Part shown: positions 31,926 to 41,047 of the stretch, one piece after another | Layout of the letters: each line of letters starts with the position of its first letter | Numbering within the stretch: position 1 is the stretch's first letter | Assembly (NCBI GenBank): GCA_002717365.1 | Contig: PBDJ01000037.1 | Span: 1 to 41,753, forward strand | Source: Acidimicrobiaceae bacterium | Lineage (GTDB): Bacteria; Actinomycetota; Acidimicrobiia; Acidimicrobiales; MedAcidi-G1 | Length of the DNA stretch: 41,753 nt | Direction: 5' to 3' | Notes under the pieces: generated by a model | Told to the model about the DNA's origin: nothing | The model's database searches: none | What the model saw: the letters and a program-made list of their open reading frames with translations, nothing else | Made by a program: the position numbers and the translations under genes

Positions 31926-33181
31926 CCGGACAACAGCTCCACCAGCAGGGTCTGCAAGTGGCCCGGGTCGACACTACCGCAGGTTTCCCGGGCGCTATGC
32001 ATAGCCAACTGGGCAACGCCCAGGTCGACGGTCCGGATTCCCGTCGCCGCAGCTGTGACCGGACCAATAGTCGTGCCACAGGGCAAATCTCCCCGGCTGA
32101 CAAAGGACTGCAGGGGGACCCCGGCCCGCTCTGCGGCCCGCCGCACCACCCCGGCTCCCTCGGCGTCAGTGGCGTAACGCTCTCCGGCGTTGAACTTCAA
32201 AACGGGACCACCGTTCAGGTGGACTAGATGCTCGGGGTCGTGCCGGTCAACGTAGTTGGGATGCGTGGCATGGGCCCCGTCGACAGAGAGCACCAACGAT
32301 CCCGAAAGCCTTCGGGATTCCAGAGCCACGAACCGTCGAAGCGTCCGGAGCAGCAGTGGCCCTGCTGCCCCGCTGCTCGACACGCTGCCTACTTCCTCAT
32401 GGTCGAACAGGGCCAGGACCGGGACCGGACCGTCAGCTTCAGCGGCATCCACTAGGGCCTCGGTGCCGGCATGGCAGGAGAGGAGATTGTCGATACGCGG
32501 TGCGCTCACCAGATCACGATTAGCGCCGACCAACACTGAGGGGGAGAGGTCGTGGAACATCACATCCCAGCCCAACACGGCATCCTCTGGGACTCCGGTC
32601 GCCGAGGCCATCAGAGCAGCGAAGCCACCTGGTGTCGACCCACCGGTCCCGATGATGGGGGAGAGGTGGTCTTGGGGGTTCAGCACCAGTCCCTTCTCGT
32701 TGACGCCCCGGTCGAGGTGGATAGCCAACTGAGGGATCCGAGCAAGGGGACGGTCATCACGTATCAGGACCTGTCGGACGCCACCGCCGTCCCGGACAGC
32801 CAAGCGACCCGAAATCCCGAGATCTCGGTCTAACCAGGAGTTGAGGAGAACCCCGCCGTAAACCTCCACCCCCAATTGGGAGCATCCGGCAGCGCCACGG
32901 TCAGGAACTGGCTTCAACCGGAGGTTCGGGCTATCAGTATGGGCGCCGACGATCCGCACAGGGGCGTCTTCGTCCCGACCCTGATCCACCCAGGCCACTA
33001 GAGCTCCCCCGGAACGCACGAGATGGCGACCGGGTCCGGGTAAATCATCATCCAGACCGATTTCTACGAAACCAGCCTCACCTAGTCGACGAGCGACCTC
33101 GTCGACAGCGTGATATGGGCTAGGTGAACCGTCGATAAACCGACACAGGTCGACAGCGGAGGCAGGGTCCTGATGGGACAT
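31922..33181 (-). CDS. M18 family aspartyl aminopeptidase
   Basis: A 419-residue M18 zinc aminopeptidase, a cytoplasmic dodecameric enzyme in known members that removes N-terminal acidic residues from peptides. The metal and catalytic motifs are [12 protein letters not shown] (His), [14 protein letters not shown] (Glu-Glu), [20 protein letters not shown] and, at the C-terminus, [13 protein letters not shown] (His). Family members run 420-450 residues, so the ATG at 33181 gives the expected size. The frame remains open to 33346, but that part would lie inside the gltB leader and start. It is divergent from gltB (139 bp apart) and convergent with trkH. Confidence 0.93.
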   Translation of the reverse strand: MSHQDPASAVDLCRFIDGSPSPYHAVDEVARRLGEAGFVEIGLDDDLPGPGRHLVRSGGALVAWVDQGRDEDAPVRIVGAHTDSPNLRLKPVPDRGAAGCSQLGVEVYGGVLLNSWLDRDLGISGRLAVRDGGGVRQVLIRDDRPLARIPQLAIHLDRGVNEKGLVLNPQDHLSPIIGTGGSTPGGFAALMASATGVPEDAVLGWDVMFHDLSPSVLVGANRDLVSAPRIDNLLSCHAGTEALVDAAEADGPVPVLALFDHEEVGSVSSSGAAGPLLLRTLRRFVALESRRLSGSLVLSVDGAHATHPNYVDRHDPEHLVHLNGGPVLKFNAGERYATDAEGAGVVRRAAERAGVPLQSFVSRGDLPCGTTIGPVTAAATGIRTVDLGVAQLAMHSARETCGSVDPGHLQTLLVELLSG

Positions 33182-33211
33182 GCCACTATCATGGACCGTC
33201 CACAGCTCAGT

Positions 33212-33307
33212 TGAGATGCCCGCCACGCGGCAGTATCTCATCACATTCGCTCCGACCGACGGCGTTCCGGGCGATCTCCAGAGAGCGGACCCTGCTGGGT
33301 CCCCAGC
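33212..33307. promoter_or_regulatory. inverted repeats in the M18/gltB divergent region
   Basis: TGAGAT (33212-33217) and ATCTCA (33235-33240) are 17 nt apart. GCTGGG (33294-33299) and CCCAGC (33302-33307) flank a 2-nt centre and lie just before the gltB Shine-Dalgarno. Either could be an operator; the second could also form a stem in the gltB leader. Confidence 0.35.
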
Positions 33308-33320
33308 CCAGGAGACCACC

Positions 33321-36300
33321 ATGCCGAAAAGGTCCGTCGACTCCAAGTCCAGCGAACCGGCTGTACTCCAGCAACCCGCCTACCTGCGTCGGGATCTGCC
33401 ACCCAGCCAGGGCCTCTACGACCCGCGCATGGAGCACGACTCCTGCGGTGTCAATTTCGTCTGCCACCTTCGTGGCGTAGCAACTCACCGAATCGTTCAG
33501 TTGGGAATCGGCGCCTTATGCAAAATGCAGCACCGTGGTGCTCTCGGGGCCGAGGCCAATACCGGGGACGGTGCCGGTCTACTGCTGCAGATTCCTGACG
33601 ACTTCTACCGGCAGGTGGTGCCATTCGACCTCCCTGAAGCGGGACGGTATGCCACCGGAATCGCATTCCTGCCTCAGGGGGAGAGTGAGGCCAATCAGGC
33701 AGCGACTGAGGCGAGCCGTATTGCCGTCGAGGAAGGTCTGGAGGTTCTTGGTTGGCGAGACGTGCCGATCGACGACTCGATGATCGGCAGCGCGGCCCGT
33801 GCCACTGAGCCAATATTTCGTCAGGTATTCCTAGCCGGTTTAGATGGGCCCGATGGCCGGCCGATCGGCTTGGATCTCGATCGAATCGCCTATGTGGTCC
33901 GGAAGCGGACCGAGCATGAGGTGACGGTAACCAACGAGGACGGGCAGGACTACGGCGTCTACTTCCCGTCGCTCTCGGCCCGGACCATTGTCTACAAGGG
34001 GATGCTCACCACCCTCCAACTCTCCCAGTTCTTCGCTGACCTGACCGACGAACGCGTGGTAAGCGCCCTGGCTCTCGTCCACTCCCGCTTCTCGACCAAC
34101 ACGTTCCCGTCGTGGCCGTTGGCTCACCCCTACCGCTTTATCGCCCACAACGGCGAGATCAACACCGTGCAGGGGAACCGAAACTGGATGCGGGCCCGGG
34201 AGGCGTTGATGGGTACCCAGGTGCTGGCCGGTGACCTCGAAAGGCTATTTCCGATCTGCACTCCCGGAGCTAGCGATTCCGCAGGTTTCGACGAGGCCTT
34301 GGAACTGCTGACCATGGGCGGCTACTCGCTGCCCGAAGCGGTCCTCATGATGATCCCGGAGCCGTGGGAGAACCATGCCGAGATGTCCGACGACCGTCGA
34401 GCCTTTTATCAGTACCACGCCTCCCTAATGGAACCATGGGATGGTCCGGCGTCCATTGCCTTTACCGATGGCACGATCATCGGAGCCGTCCTCGACCGGA
34501 ACGGCCTACGCCCCAGCCGCTACTGGGTTACCTCTGATGACCTCGTGGTCATGGCCAGCGAAGTCGGCGTAGTAGACGTGCCGACCAGCGAGGTGGTCGA
34601 GAAGGGACGCCTCCAACCTGGACGAATGTTCCTCATCGACACCAGCGAGGGTCGAATCATTCGTGACGATGAGATCAAGGCCGGGTTGGCCTCCTCCCGG
34701 CCCTATCGCCAATGGCTGGACGAAAATCTGATCCACCTGGAGGACCTTCCCCCCAGAACCAAAGAAACCCTGGATGACAACACAATCATCCAACATCAAC
34801 AGGCCTTTGGGTACACCCACGAAAGCCTAAAACTTCTGGTGGCCCCCATGGCCCGGGACGCAAAGGGGGCCATCGGCTCAATGGGCACGGACACGCCGGT
34901 GGCTGTGTTGTCCGACCGGCCGCGGCCCCTCTATGACTACTTTCAGCAACTTTTCGCCCAGGTAACCAATCCGCCATTAGACGCCATTCGCGAAGAATTG
35001 ATCACGGCGCTATGCACCACCGTGGGAGCCGAGGGCAACCTCCTGGATCCCCGCCCAGAGAGCTGCCGACAGGTCCACTTGGCACACCCCGTCCTAACCG
35101 AAGACCAGATGGCTGCCCTGATCGGAATTGATGGTCCTGGCGGTCCCGACGGCTTCACCTCGCGAGTGCTCGACGGCCGCTACGAAGTAAGTCGCGGCGG
35201 TGACGGCTTGTCCGATGCTCTGGATCGCCTGAGGGCCGAAGCCTCTACCGCCATCCGAGATGGCGTCACCCTGATAGTCATCAGCGACCGGGGGATCAGC
35301 CCAACACTGGCCCCCATTCCATCGCTCCTAGCTACCGGGGCCGTACACCACCACCTGATCCGCGAGAAGACTCGCACCAGGGTCGGCCTTCTCGTCGAGA
35401 GCGGTGACGTCCGGGAAGTCCACCACGTGGCCCTGCTGCTCGGATACGGGGCATCTGCCGTCTGTCCCTACCTAACTTTCGCCTCCGTGGACGACATGGT
35501 GAGCGAGGGACGCCATGGTCTTCCTGCGACGATGACTCCCGAGAAAGCTCGGGCCAACTTGGTCCGGGCCTTCGATCAGGGCCTATTGAAGATCATGTCC
35601 AAGATGGGCATCTCGACAGTGTCCTCCTACACCGGCGCCCAGATATTTGAGGCCATCGGCCTCGGGACCGACGTCGTCGACACCTGCTTCACCGGGACAG
35701 TAAGCAGACTGGGCGGCATAGGCCTCGATGTCCTAGCCCAGGAGGTGGCCTCACGTCACGCCCTCGCCTTTCCAGCCAACCCGGCGGAACGCGCCCATCG
35801 CACACTGGAGGCCGGCGGCGAGTATCAGTGGCGTCGGGAGGGCGAATACCACCTGTTCAATCCAGAAACCGTCTTCCGACTCCAGCACGCCACACGGGAG
35901 GGCCGGTACGACGTCTTCAAGCAGTACACCAGCCTGGTCAACGAACAAGCGAAGCAGTTAGCCACCCTCCGCGGCCTCTTCACATTCCGCGAGGGGGTTC
36001 GGACACCAGTCCCACTGGACGAAGTGGAACCGGTAGCCGAGATCGTGAAGCGGTTCTCCACTGGAGCTATGTCTTACGGGTCAATCAGTGCCGAAGCCCA
36101 CGAAACGCTGGCCATCGCCATGAACCGAATCGGCGGCAAGTCCAATACGGGAGAGGGCGGAGAAGACCCCGACCGATTTACGCCCGAACCAAATGGCGAT
36201 CTTCGCCGTTCGGCCGTCAAACAGGTGGCCTCCGGGCGCTTCGGCGTAACCAGCGAGTATCTGGTTAACAGCGATGACCTCCAGATCAAGATGGCTCAAG

Positions 36301-37967
36301 GCGCCAAGCCCGGCGAAGGCGGGCAGTTGCCGGGCCACAAGGTTTACCCCTGGATCGCCCGGACCCGACACTCAACACCAGGAGTAGGACTTATCTCCCC
36401 ACCGCCTCATCACGACATCTATTCCATCGAGGACTTGGCCCAACTCATCTATGACCTTAAGAACTCGAACCCGGCCAGCCGAGTCCATGTCAAGTTGGTG
36501 GCTGAAGTCGGAGTAGGCACAGTGGCCGCCGGCGTCTCCAAAGCCCATGCCGACGTTGTCCTGATCTCGGGTCACGACGGTGGCACCGGCGCCTCACCTC
36601 TCACCTCCATAAAGCACGCCGGTGCACCTTGGGAGTTGGGCCTCGCAGAGACTCAGCAAACACTCCTTCTCAACGGATTAAGGGACCGGATCGTGGTCCA
36701 AGTCGACGGTCAGTTGAAGACCGGCCGCGACGTGATGATCGCCGCCCTACTGGGTGGAGACGAGTTTGGATTCGCCACAGCGCCCCTCGTGGTTTCGGGT
36801 TGCGTGATGATGCGGGTTTGCCACCTCGACACTTGCCCAGTGGGGGTAGCCACTCAGAACCCCGAACTACGAAAAAAGTTCACTGGTCGACCCGAGTTTG
36901 TCGTGAACTTCTTTGAATACATCGCCGAAGAAGTCCGGGAGATTCTTGCCGAACTGGGCTTCCGCACATTGGCCGAAGCCATCGGCCACCCCGAAGTCCT
37001 CGACGTCCGCCACGCCGTCGATCACTGGAAGGCCGCCGGTCTAGACCTATCTCCCATCCTCCACGTGCCCGACATAGGTAATGCCGATCGTCATAACACC
37101 GGCGGTCAGAACCATGGCTTGGAGCACATCCTTGACCGACACCTGATCGCTGAGGCCACTGCGTCCCTAGAAGACGGAAGGCCGGTCCGCATCGCCACCT
37201 CAATAACTAACGTTGATCGTTCGGTCGGAACCATGTTGGGCTATGAGTTGACCCGCCGGCACGGGGGAGAAGGGCTGCCCGACGACACCATCCAGGTGGA
37301 TCTCAGCGGATCGGCGGGGAACAGTTTCGGAACGTTCGTGCCTCGGGGAATCACCTTGCGTCTCACCGGTGACGCCAACGACTACGTCGGCAAGGGCCTC
37401 TCCGGAGGCCGCATCGCCATCCGACCACCAGCCGATGCCCCCTTCATGGCCGAGGAGCAGATCATCGCCGGCAACGTAATTCTCTACGGGGCGACCTCCG
37501 GCGAGGCCTTTATCCGAGGGCGAGTCGGGGAGCGGTTCTGCGTTCGGAACTCTGGCGCCGTTGCAGTGGTAGAAGGAATCGGAGACCACGGCTGTGAGTA
37601 CATGACCGGCGGACGAGCCGTGATCCTGGGCCCCACCGGTAGGAACTTCGCAGCTGGGATGTCCGGTGGAGTCGCCTTCGTCTTGGATCCGGACGGCTCC
37701 TTTTCCAACCGGGTCAACCCAGAGATGGTTCTGGTGGAGGAACCGGATGCCGAGGATCGTCACTGGCTTCAGGATCTCTTGGTCCAACACCACGACGAAA
37801 CAGGGTCGACGGTGGCCAAGCGGCTGCTGGCCTCCTGGGACCGTCAAATAGCTCCCTTCGTGAAGGTGATGCCCACCGACTACAAGCGAGTACTCGAGGC
37901 GGCCGCCGTTGCCCGCGAGACCGGACGCGACGAGGTGGAGGCAATCATGGCCTCCACGGGGAATTAG
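33321..37967 (+). CDS. gltB: glutamate synthase, large subunit
   Basis: A 1548-residue glutamate synthase alpha subunit. It makes two glutamates from glutamine and 2-oxoglutarate, with electrons from the small subunit. The class II amidotransferase domain begins at Cys42 (EHDSCGV), so a 41-residue propeptide would be removed. The central and FMN-binding domains follow ([27 protein letters not shown]). The [3Fe-4S] ligands are in [15 protein letters not shown], and the C-terminal GXGXG beta-helix includes [21 protein letters not shown] chose ATG 33321 because AGGAG lies 6-7 nt upstream. The open frame to 33180 overlaps the divergent gene's start. gltD follows 8 bp after the stop. Confidence 0.97.
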   Translation: MPKRSVDSKSSEPAVLQQPAYLRRDLPPSQGLYDPRMEHDSCGVNFVCHLRGVATHRIVQLGIGALCKMQHRGALGAEANTGDGAGLLLQIPDDFYRQVVPFDLPEAGRYATGIAFLPQGESEANQAATEASRIAVEEGLEVLGWRDVPIDDSMIGSAARATEPIFRQVFLAGLDGPDGRPIGLDLDRIAYVVRKRTEHEVTVTNEDGQDYGVYFPSLSARTIVYKGMLTTLQLSQFFADLTDERVVSALALVHSRFSTNTFPSWPLAHPYRFIAHNGEINTVQGNRNWMRAREALMGTQVLAGDLERLFPICTPGASDSAGFDEALELLTMGGYSLPEAVLMMIPEPWENHAEMSDDRRAFYQYHASLMEPWDGPASIAFTDGTIIGAVLDRNGLRPSRYWVTSDDLVVMASEVGVVDVPTSEVVEKGRLQPGRMFLIDTSEGRIIRDDEIKAGLASSRPYRQWLDENLIHLEDLPPRTKETLDDNTIIQHQQAFGYTHESLKLLVAPMARDAKGAIGSMGTDTPVAVLSDRPRPLYDYFQQLFAQVTNPPLDAIREELITALCTTVGAEGNLLDPRPESCRQVHLAHPVLTEDQMAALIGIDGPGGPDGFTSRVLDGRYEVSRGGDGLSDALDRLRAEASTAIRDGVTLIVISDRGISPTLAPIPSLLATGAVHHHLIREKTRTRVGLLVESGDVREVHHVALLLGYGASAVCPYLTFASVDDMVSEGRHGLPATMTPEKARANLVRAFDQGLLKIMSKMGISTVSSYTGAQIFEAIGLGTDVVDTCFTGTVSRLGGIGLDVLAQEVASRHALAFPANPAERAHRTLEAGGEYQWRREGEYHLFNPETVFRLQHATREGRYDVFKQYTSLVNEQAKQLATLRGLFTFREGVRTPVPLDEVEPVAEIVKRFSTGAMSYGSISAEAHETLAIAMNRIGGKSNTGEGGEDPDRFTPEPNGDLRRSAVKQVASGRFGVTSEYLVNSDDLQIKMAQGAKPGEGGQLPGHKVYPWIARTRHSTPGVGLISPPPHHDIYSIEDLAQLIYDLKNSNPASRVHVKLVAEVGVGTVAAGVSKAHADVVLISGHDGGTGASPLTSIKHAGAPWELGLAETQQTLLLNGLRDRIVVQVDGQLKTGRDVMIAALLGGDEFGFATAPLVVSGCVMMRVCHLDTCPVGVATQNPELRKKFTGRPEFVVNFFEYIAEEVREILAELGFRTLAEAIGHPEVLDVRHAVDHWKAAGLDLSPILHVPDIGNADRHNTGGQNHGLEHILDRHLIAEATASLEDGRPVRIATSITNVDRSVGTMLGYELTRRHGGEGLPDDTIQVDLSGSAGNSFGTFVPRGITLRLTGDANDYVGKGLSGGRIAIRPPADAPFMAEEQIIAGNVILYGATSGEAFIRGRVGERFCVRNSGAVAVVEGIGDHGCEYMTGGRAVILGPTGRNFAAGMSGGVAFVLDPDGSFSNRVNPEMVLVEEPDAEDRHWLQDLLVQHHDETGSTVAKRLLASWDRQIAPFVKVMPTDYKRVLEAAAVARETGRDEVEAIMASTGN

Positions 37968-37975
37968 GCACGATC

Positions 37976-39436
37976 ATGGGCGACGCCCGAGGTTTTCTGA
38001 AACATGACCGGCAGCTTCCAGACCGCCGATCGGTGCCAGTCCGACTTCGGGACTGGAATGAGGTCTACGAGCCCTTCGGCGAAGACAACCTGCGAGAGCA
38101 GGCCAGCAGGTGCATGGACTGCGGCATTCCGTTCTGCAATGACGGCTGCCCACTGGGAAACCTCATTCCAGACTGGAACGACCTGACCTACCGAGACCAC
38201 TGGCAGAACGCCATTGAGCGGCTGCATGCCACCAACAACTTTCCTGAGTTCACCGGGAGGCTCTGTCCGGCTCCCTGCGAAGGAGCCTGCGTCCTCGGAA
38301 TCAACGAACCCCCGGTCACCATCAAGCAAATCGAGGTCAGCATCGTTGATCGGGCATGGGAGGAGGGGTGGATCGTCCCACTAGTTCCTGCCGAAAACAC
38401 CGGTCGACGGGTGGCCGTGGTGGGTTCGGGGCCTGCCGGATTGGCTGCCGCCCAACAGCTCACCAGGGCGGGGCACAGCGTGGTGGTGTTCGAGCGAGCC
38501 GATCGGATCGGTGGCTTGATGAGGTATGGGATTCCGGAGTTCAAGATGGAAAAGCGCCACCTCGACCGACGACTGGCCCAAATGGAAGCCGAGGGAACAG
38601 AGTTTCGGACTAATACCGCCGTCGGTGTGGACCTCCCCGTGAAGCAACTTCGGGCCGATTTCGACGCTGTAGTGTTGGCCTGTGGAGCCACCCAGTGGCG
38701 CGATCTTCCAGTTCCCGGGCGAGAACTGGACGGCATCCTCCAAGCCATGGAGTATCTCCCCGGTTCCAACCGCGTCCAGGAGGGTGACCTGAACACCGCT
38801 CCGGTAGATGCCGCGGGCATGGACGTTGTCATCATCGGAGGAGGCGACACCGGGGCCGACTGCCTGGGCACTGCTCTACGCCAGGGAGCACGAGTGGTCC
38901 ACCAGTTTGAGATCATGCCTAGACCGCCCGATGAACGACCCGACAGCAACCCGTGGCCGACCTGGCCAATGATCTACCGGGTGTCGTCGGCCCACGAGGA
39001 GGGCGGGGAGCGCGAGTACGCCATCAACACCTCAGAATTCGTTGGCCAAGACGGTCGAGTCAGCGCTCTGCGCACCCACCGGGTAGAGCAGGTGTACACC
39101 GAGGGGCGGATGTCGTTCGAGCCGATCGAAGGTACTGAGCAGGAGTTCCCCGCAGACCTGGTCCTCCTAGCCATGGGTTTCACCGGGCCGGAGCGCAACG
39201 AACTTACCGATGGCCTCGGTCTCGAACTAGACGTCCGAGGAAACGTCGCACGGAATCGGGAGTACCAGACCTCGGTGGACGGGGTGTACGTCTGCGGAGA
39301 CATGGGGCGAGGACAGTCGCTAATCGTATGGGCTATTGCTGAGGGCCGGTCGTGTGCAGCGGCCGTGGACCGGATGCTCTCGGGAAGCACCCTCCTACCT
39401 GCACCCATCGCACCTACCGCTGTCCCTCTTCGCTGA
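37976..39436 (+). CDS. gltD: glutamate synthase, small subunit
   Basis: A 486-residue glutamate synthase beta subunit, which takes electrons from NAD(P)H through FAD and Fe-S centres to GltB. The N-terminal cysteine motifs are CMDCGIPFCNDGCP (Cys46, 49, 54, 58) and CPAPCEGACVLG. FAD binding is VVGSGPAGLAAAQQ, and NAD(P)H binding is VIIGGGDTGADCLG. The C-terminal TSVDGVYVCGDMGRGQSLIV is the conserved FAD-contact stretch. Length is normal (about 480). It is 8 bp downstream of gltB and surely in the same operon. A hairpin follows the stop. Confidence 0.97.
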   Translation: MGDARGFLKHDRQLPDRRSVPVRLRDWNEVYEPFGEDNLREQASRCMDCGIPFCNDGCPLGNLIPDWNDLTYRDHWQNAIERLHATNNFPEFTGRLCPAPCEGACVLGINEPPVTIKQIEVSIVDRAWEEGWIVPLVPAENTGRRVAVVGSGPAGLAAAQQLTRAGHSVVVFERADRIGGLMRYGIPEFKMEKRHLDRRLAQMEAEGTEFRTNTAVGVDLPVKQLRADFDAVVLACGATQWRDLPVPGRELDGILQAMEYLPGSNRVQEGDLNTAPVDAAGMDVVIIGGGDTGADCLGTALRQGARVVHQFEIMPRPPDERPDSNPWPTWPMIYRVSSAHEEGGEREYAINTSEFVGQDGRVSALRTHRVEQVYTEGRMSFEPIEGTEQEFPADLVLLAMGFTGPERNELTDGLGLELDVRGNVARNREYQTSVDGVYVCGDMGRGQSLIVWAIAEGRSCAAAVDRMLSGSTLLPAPIAPTAVPLR

Positions 39437-39442
39437 GGTCAC

Positions 39443-39476
39443 GGCGGCGCCACAAATCCACGTGGTGCCATCCGCC
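39443..39476 (+). terminator. hairpin after gltD
   Basis: GGCGG (39443-39447) pairs with CCGCC (39472-39476). Inside, GCCAC-like and GTGGTG-like arms pair around an 8-nt loop, with a 3-4 nt bulge on the 3' side. It starts 6 bp after the gltD stop. No T-run follows. Confidence 0.45.
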
Positions 39477-39547
39477 ACTACCGCAGAGAAATACGTGGTT
39501 AAGCCGTGGCTAGCCTCCGGCCATCCTCAACCCGCTTTGAGAGTGAG

Positions 39548-39553
39548 TAGGTT
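39548..39553 (+). promoter_or_regulatory. -10 element (TAGGTT), leaderless-type
   Basis: TAGGTT ends exactly 6 nt before the GTG at 39560. There is no room for a normal leader. Confidence 0.45.
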
Positions 39554-39559
39554 CCAGAG

Positions 39560-40249
39560 GTGCCGAGGCTTAGAGAAACAGCGTTATCGGCGGCCGGAGC
39601 AGTAGTCCGCCGGACGGCGGCCGTAGCCAGCCGGGTCGCCGCTGTTGGCCCCAACGACCGCCCGGCTCGAAACTTCGGCCGGTTTGGTGACGGCACCCAT
39701 CTCGGGTGGCCGACCGGTTCGGTGTTCGGCGAACGGTGGATCTGGATTGGCTGTGACACCCTGATCGCCCCGCACGTCACCCTGTCGGCTGGGATGGCTA
39801 CCGCTGTGGAAATGGACACCGAATCGGTAGTTCGTATCGGTGATCGTTGTCTCATTGGACGGGGCACAGCAATCGTCGGGCACCGGGCTGTCGATATCGG
39901 TGATGACGTGTACACCGGTATGAACGTCTACATCACCGACCAGAACCACGGGTACGAAGACCTCAGCCTCCCCATTGGGGTGCAGGCCCCATCGGAAGAG
40001 CCCGTAGCCATCGGCTCAGGAAGTTGGATCGGATCCGGTGCGGTGATTCTCCCCGGAGCGCGAATCGGCACCCATGTCGTCGTAGGAGCGAACTCGGTGG
40101 TCCGTGGCGAAATCCCCGACTATTCGGTGGTAGTTGGCGTACCCGGCCGTGTGGTCCGTCGACATGACGGCACCGCTTGGCGACGCATGGGAATCGGAAA
40201 AGGGGCTGAGGTGATCTGGCCGAACCAATTCGGAAATAGCAAAAACTGA
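39560..40249 (+). CDS. hexapeptide-repeat acyltransferase
   Basis: A 229-residue left-handed beta-helix acyltransferase of the maltose/galactoside/serine O-acetyltransferase-like group. Hexapeptide turns are visible at WIGCDTLIAPHVTLSAGM, VRIGDRCLIGRGTAIVG, VDIGDDVYTGMNVYI, then TDQNHGYED with the likely catalytic His, and IGSGSWIGSGAVILPGAR and GTHVVVGANSVVRG near the end. VVGVPGRVVRR is the family's typical closing strand. It should transfer an acetyl or other acyl group from acyl-CoA to a sugar or other hydroxyl/amine acceptor, which is unknown. GTG start with a -10 element 6 nt upstream. The DUF2142 gene nearby would fit a surface-polysaccharide context, weakly. Confidence 0.87.
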   Translation: MPRLRETALSAAGAVVRRTAAVASRVAAVGPNDRPARNFGRFGDGTHLGWPTGSVFGERWIWIGCDTLIAPHVTLSAGMATAVEMDTESVVRIGDRCLIGRGTAIVGHRAVDIGDDVYTGMNVYITDQNHGYEDLSLPIGVQAPSEEPVAIGSGSWIGSGAVILPGARIGTHVVVGANSVVRGEIPDYSVVVGVPGRVVRRHDGTAWRRMGIGKGAEVIWPNQFGNSKN

Positions 40250-40278
40250 AGCCCTGTGGAACGTTCGCTATTACGCGC

Positions 40279-40965
40279 CTAGAACGGTTGGGCGTCGAGA
40301 AACTCCAACGCTGCGTCTATGAAGCCGAAGTCCTTTGGCGTAGCGAAGTGGTCGACACCAGGCAGAACGACCAAGTCGGCATTAGGTAGGCCGTCCACTA
40401 GTGGATCGGCAGGGCCGGCGTGATCTTGCTCTCCGATTACTACCCGGACCGGGATCGACACACCGGCGAGAAGCTCCGGCGTGAAGGAGCGCCGGTCAGG
40501 TCGCTGCAAGAACGCGGACAATGCCTCGCGGTCGGCTCCCGCTACATCGGGAAGGTCAGCGAAATAGCGCATCTCGGGATCTGTTGCCGTCCCTGTTCGA
40601 ACCGCTTCGACTACCGCCCGTCCCCGCTCGACGTCACGCTCGAAGAGGTTGCGTCCCACGCCGGCTAACACAATTCGGTGAAATCGGTGAGCGTGATGGG
40701 CAGCCAACCACAGGACGGCCATGGCGCCTGCCGAAAAGGCGATGGCATCGACCGGATCGTGTCCCAGCTCGTCAAGAATCCGGTCTTCTAAGTTCCGGTA
40801 AGCCTCTGGGTCACTGGGCTTATCAGCCATCCCATGGCCCAGGAGGTCTACCCCGACCACTGTTCGGCCGGCGTCTCCAAGTAGATCGACCCAGCCGTTA
40901 TTGCGCCAGGTGGCCTCAAAGGAGGTTCCAAACCCGTGGACAAGTAGAACATCGGGACCGGACAC
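40279..40965 (-). CDS. alpha/beta hydrolase
   Basis: A 228-residue alpha/beta-hydrolase. The oxyanion motif is LLVHGFGTS (7-15), and the nucleophile elbow is AFSAGA with Ser78, where the first Gly of the usual GxSxG is replaced by Ala. The acid is in VIGEQDHAGP and the His in PGVDHFATP. It is shorter than usual, with a compact lid region. Active-site residues are present, so it is probably an esterase, lactonase or C-C hydrolase; substrate unknown. GTG start with TAAGTT 6 nt upstream. It converges on the hexapeptide acyltransferase gene with a 29-bp gap. Confidence 0.85.
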   Translation of the reverse strand: MSGPDVLLVHGFGTSFEATWRNNGWVDLLGDAGRTVVGVDLLGHGMADKPSDPEAYRNLEDRILDELGHDPVDAIAFSAGAMAVLWLAAHHAHRFHRIVLAGVGRNLFERDVERGRAVVEAVRTGTATDPEMRYFADLPDVAGADREALSAFLQRPDRRSFTPELLAGVSIPVRVVIGEQDHAGPADPLVDGLPNADLVVLPGVDHFATPKDFGFIDAALEFLDAQPF

Positions 40966-40971
40966 CCGGCG

Positions 40972-40977
40972 AACTTA
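40972..40977 (-). promoter_or_regulatory. -10 element (TAAGTT), leaderless-type
   Basis: On the minus strand TAAGTT is followed by 6 nt (CGCCGG) and the GTG start at 40965; no Shine-Dalgarno is present. Confidence 0.45.
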
Positions 40978-41035
40978 CCTGTCGTCTGCTCGGGCCTCCC
41001 CGCTGGGCTTCCCTGATCAGTGGATTTGACGTCGG

Positions 41036-41041
41036 TACCCT
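41036..41041 (+). promoter_or_regulatory. -10 element (TACCCT), leaderless-type
   Basis: TACCCT ends 6 nt before the GTG at 41048. TTGACG lies only 4 nt upstream of it, too close to be its -35. Confidence 0.45.
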
Positions 41042-41047
41042 GATTCG

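Noticed and set aside
33180-33320. N-terminal extension of gltB to an ATG at 33180
   Set aside because: It would start inside the divergent M18 start codon and add 47 unconserved residues; ATG 33321 has AGGAG at the right distance.
41026-41031. TTGACG as a -35 for the DUF2142 gene
   Set aside because: It is 4 nt from the -10 hexamer instead of 16-18.
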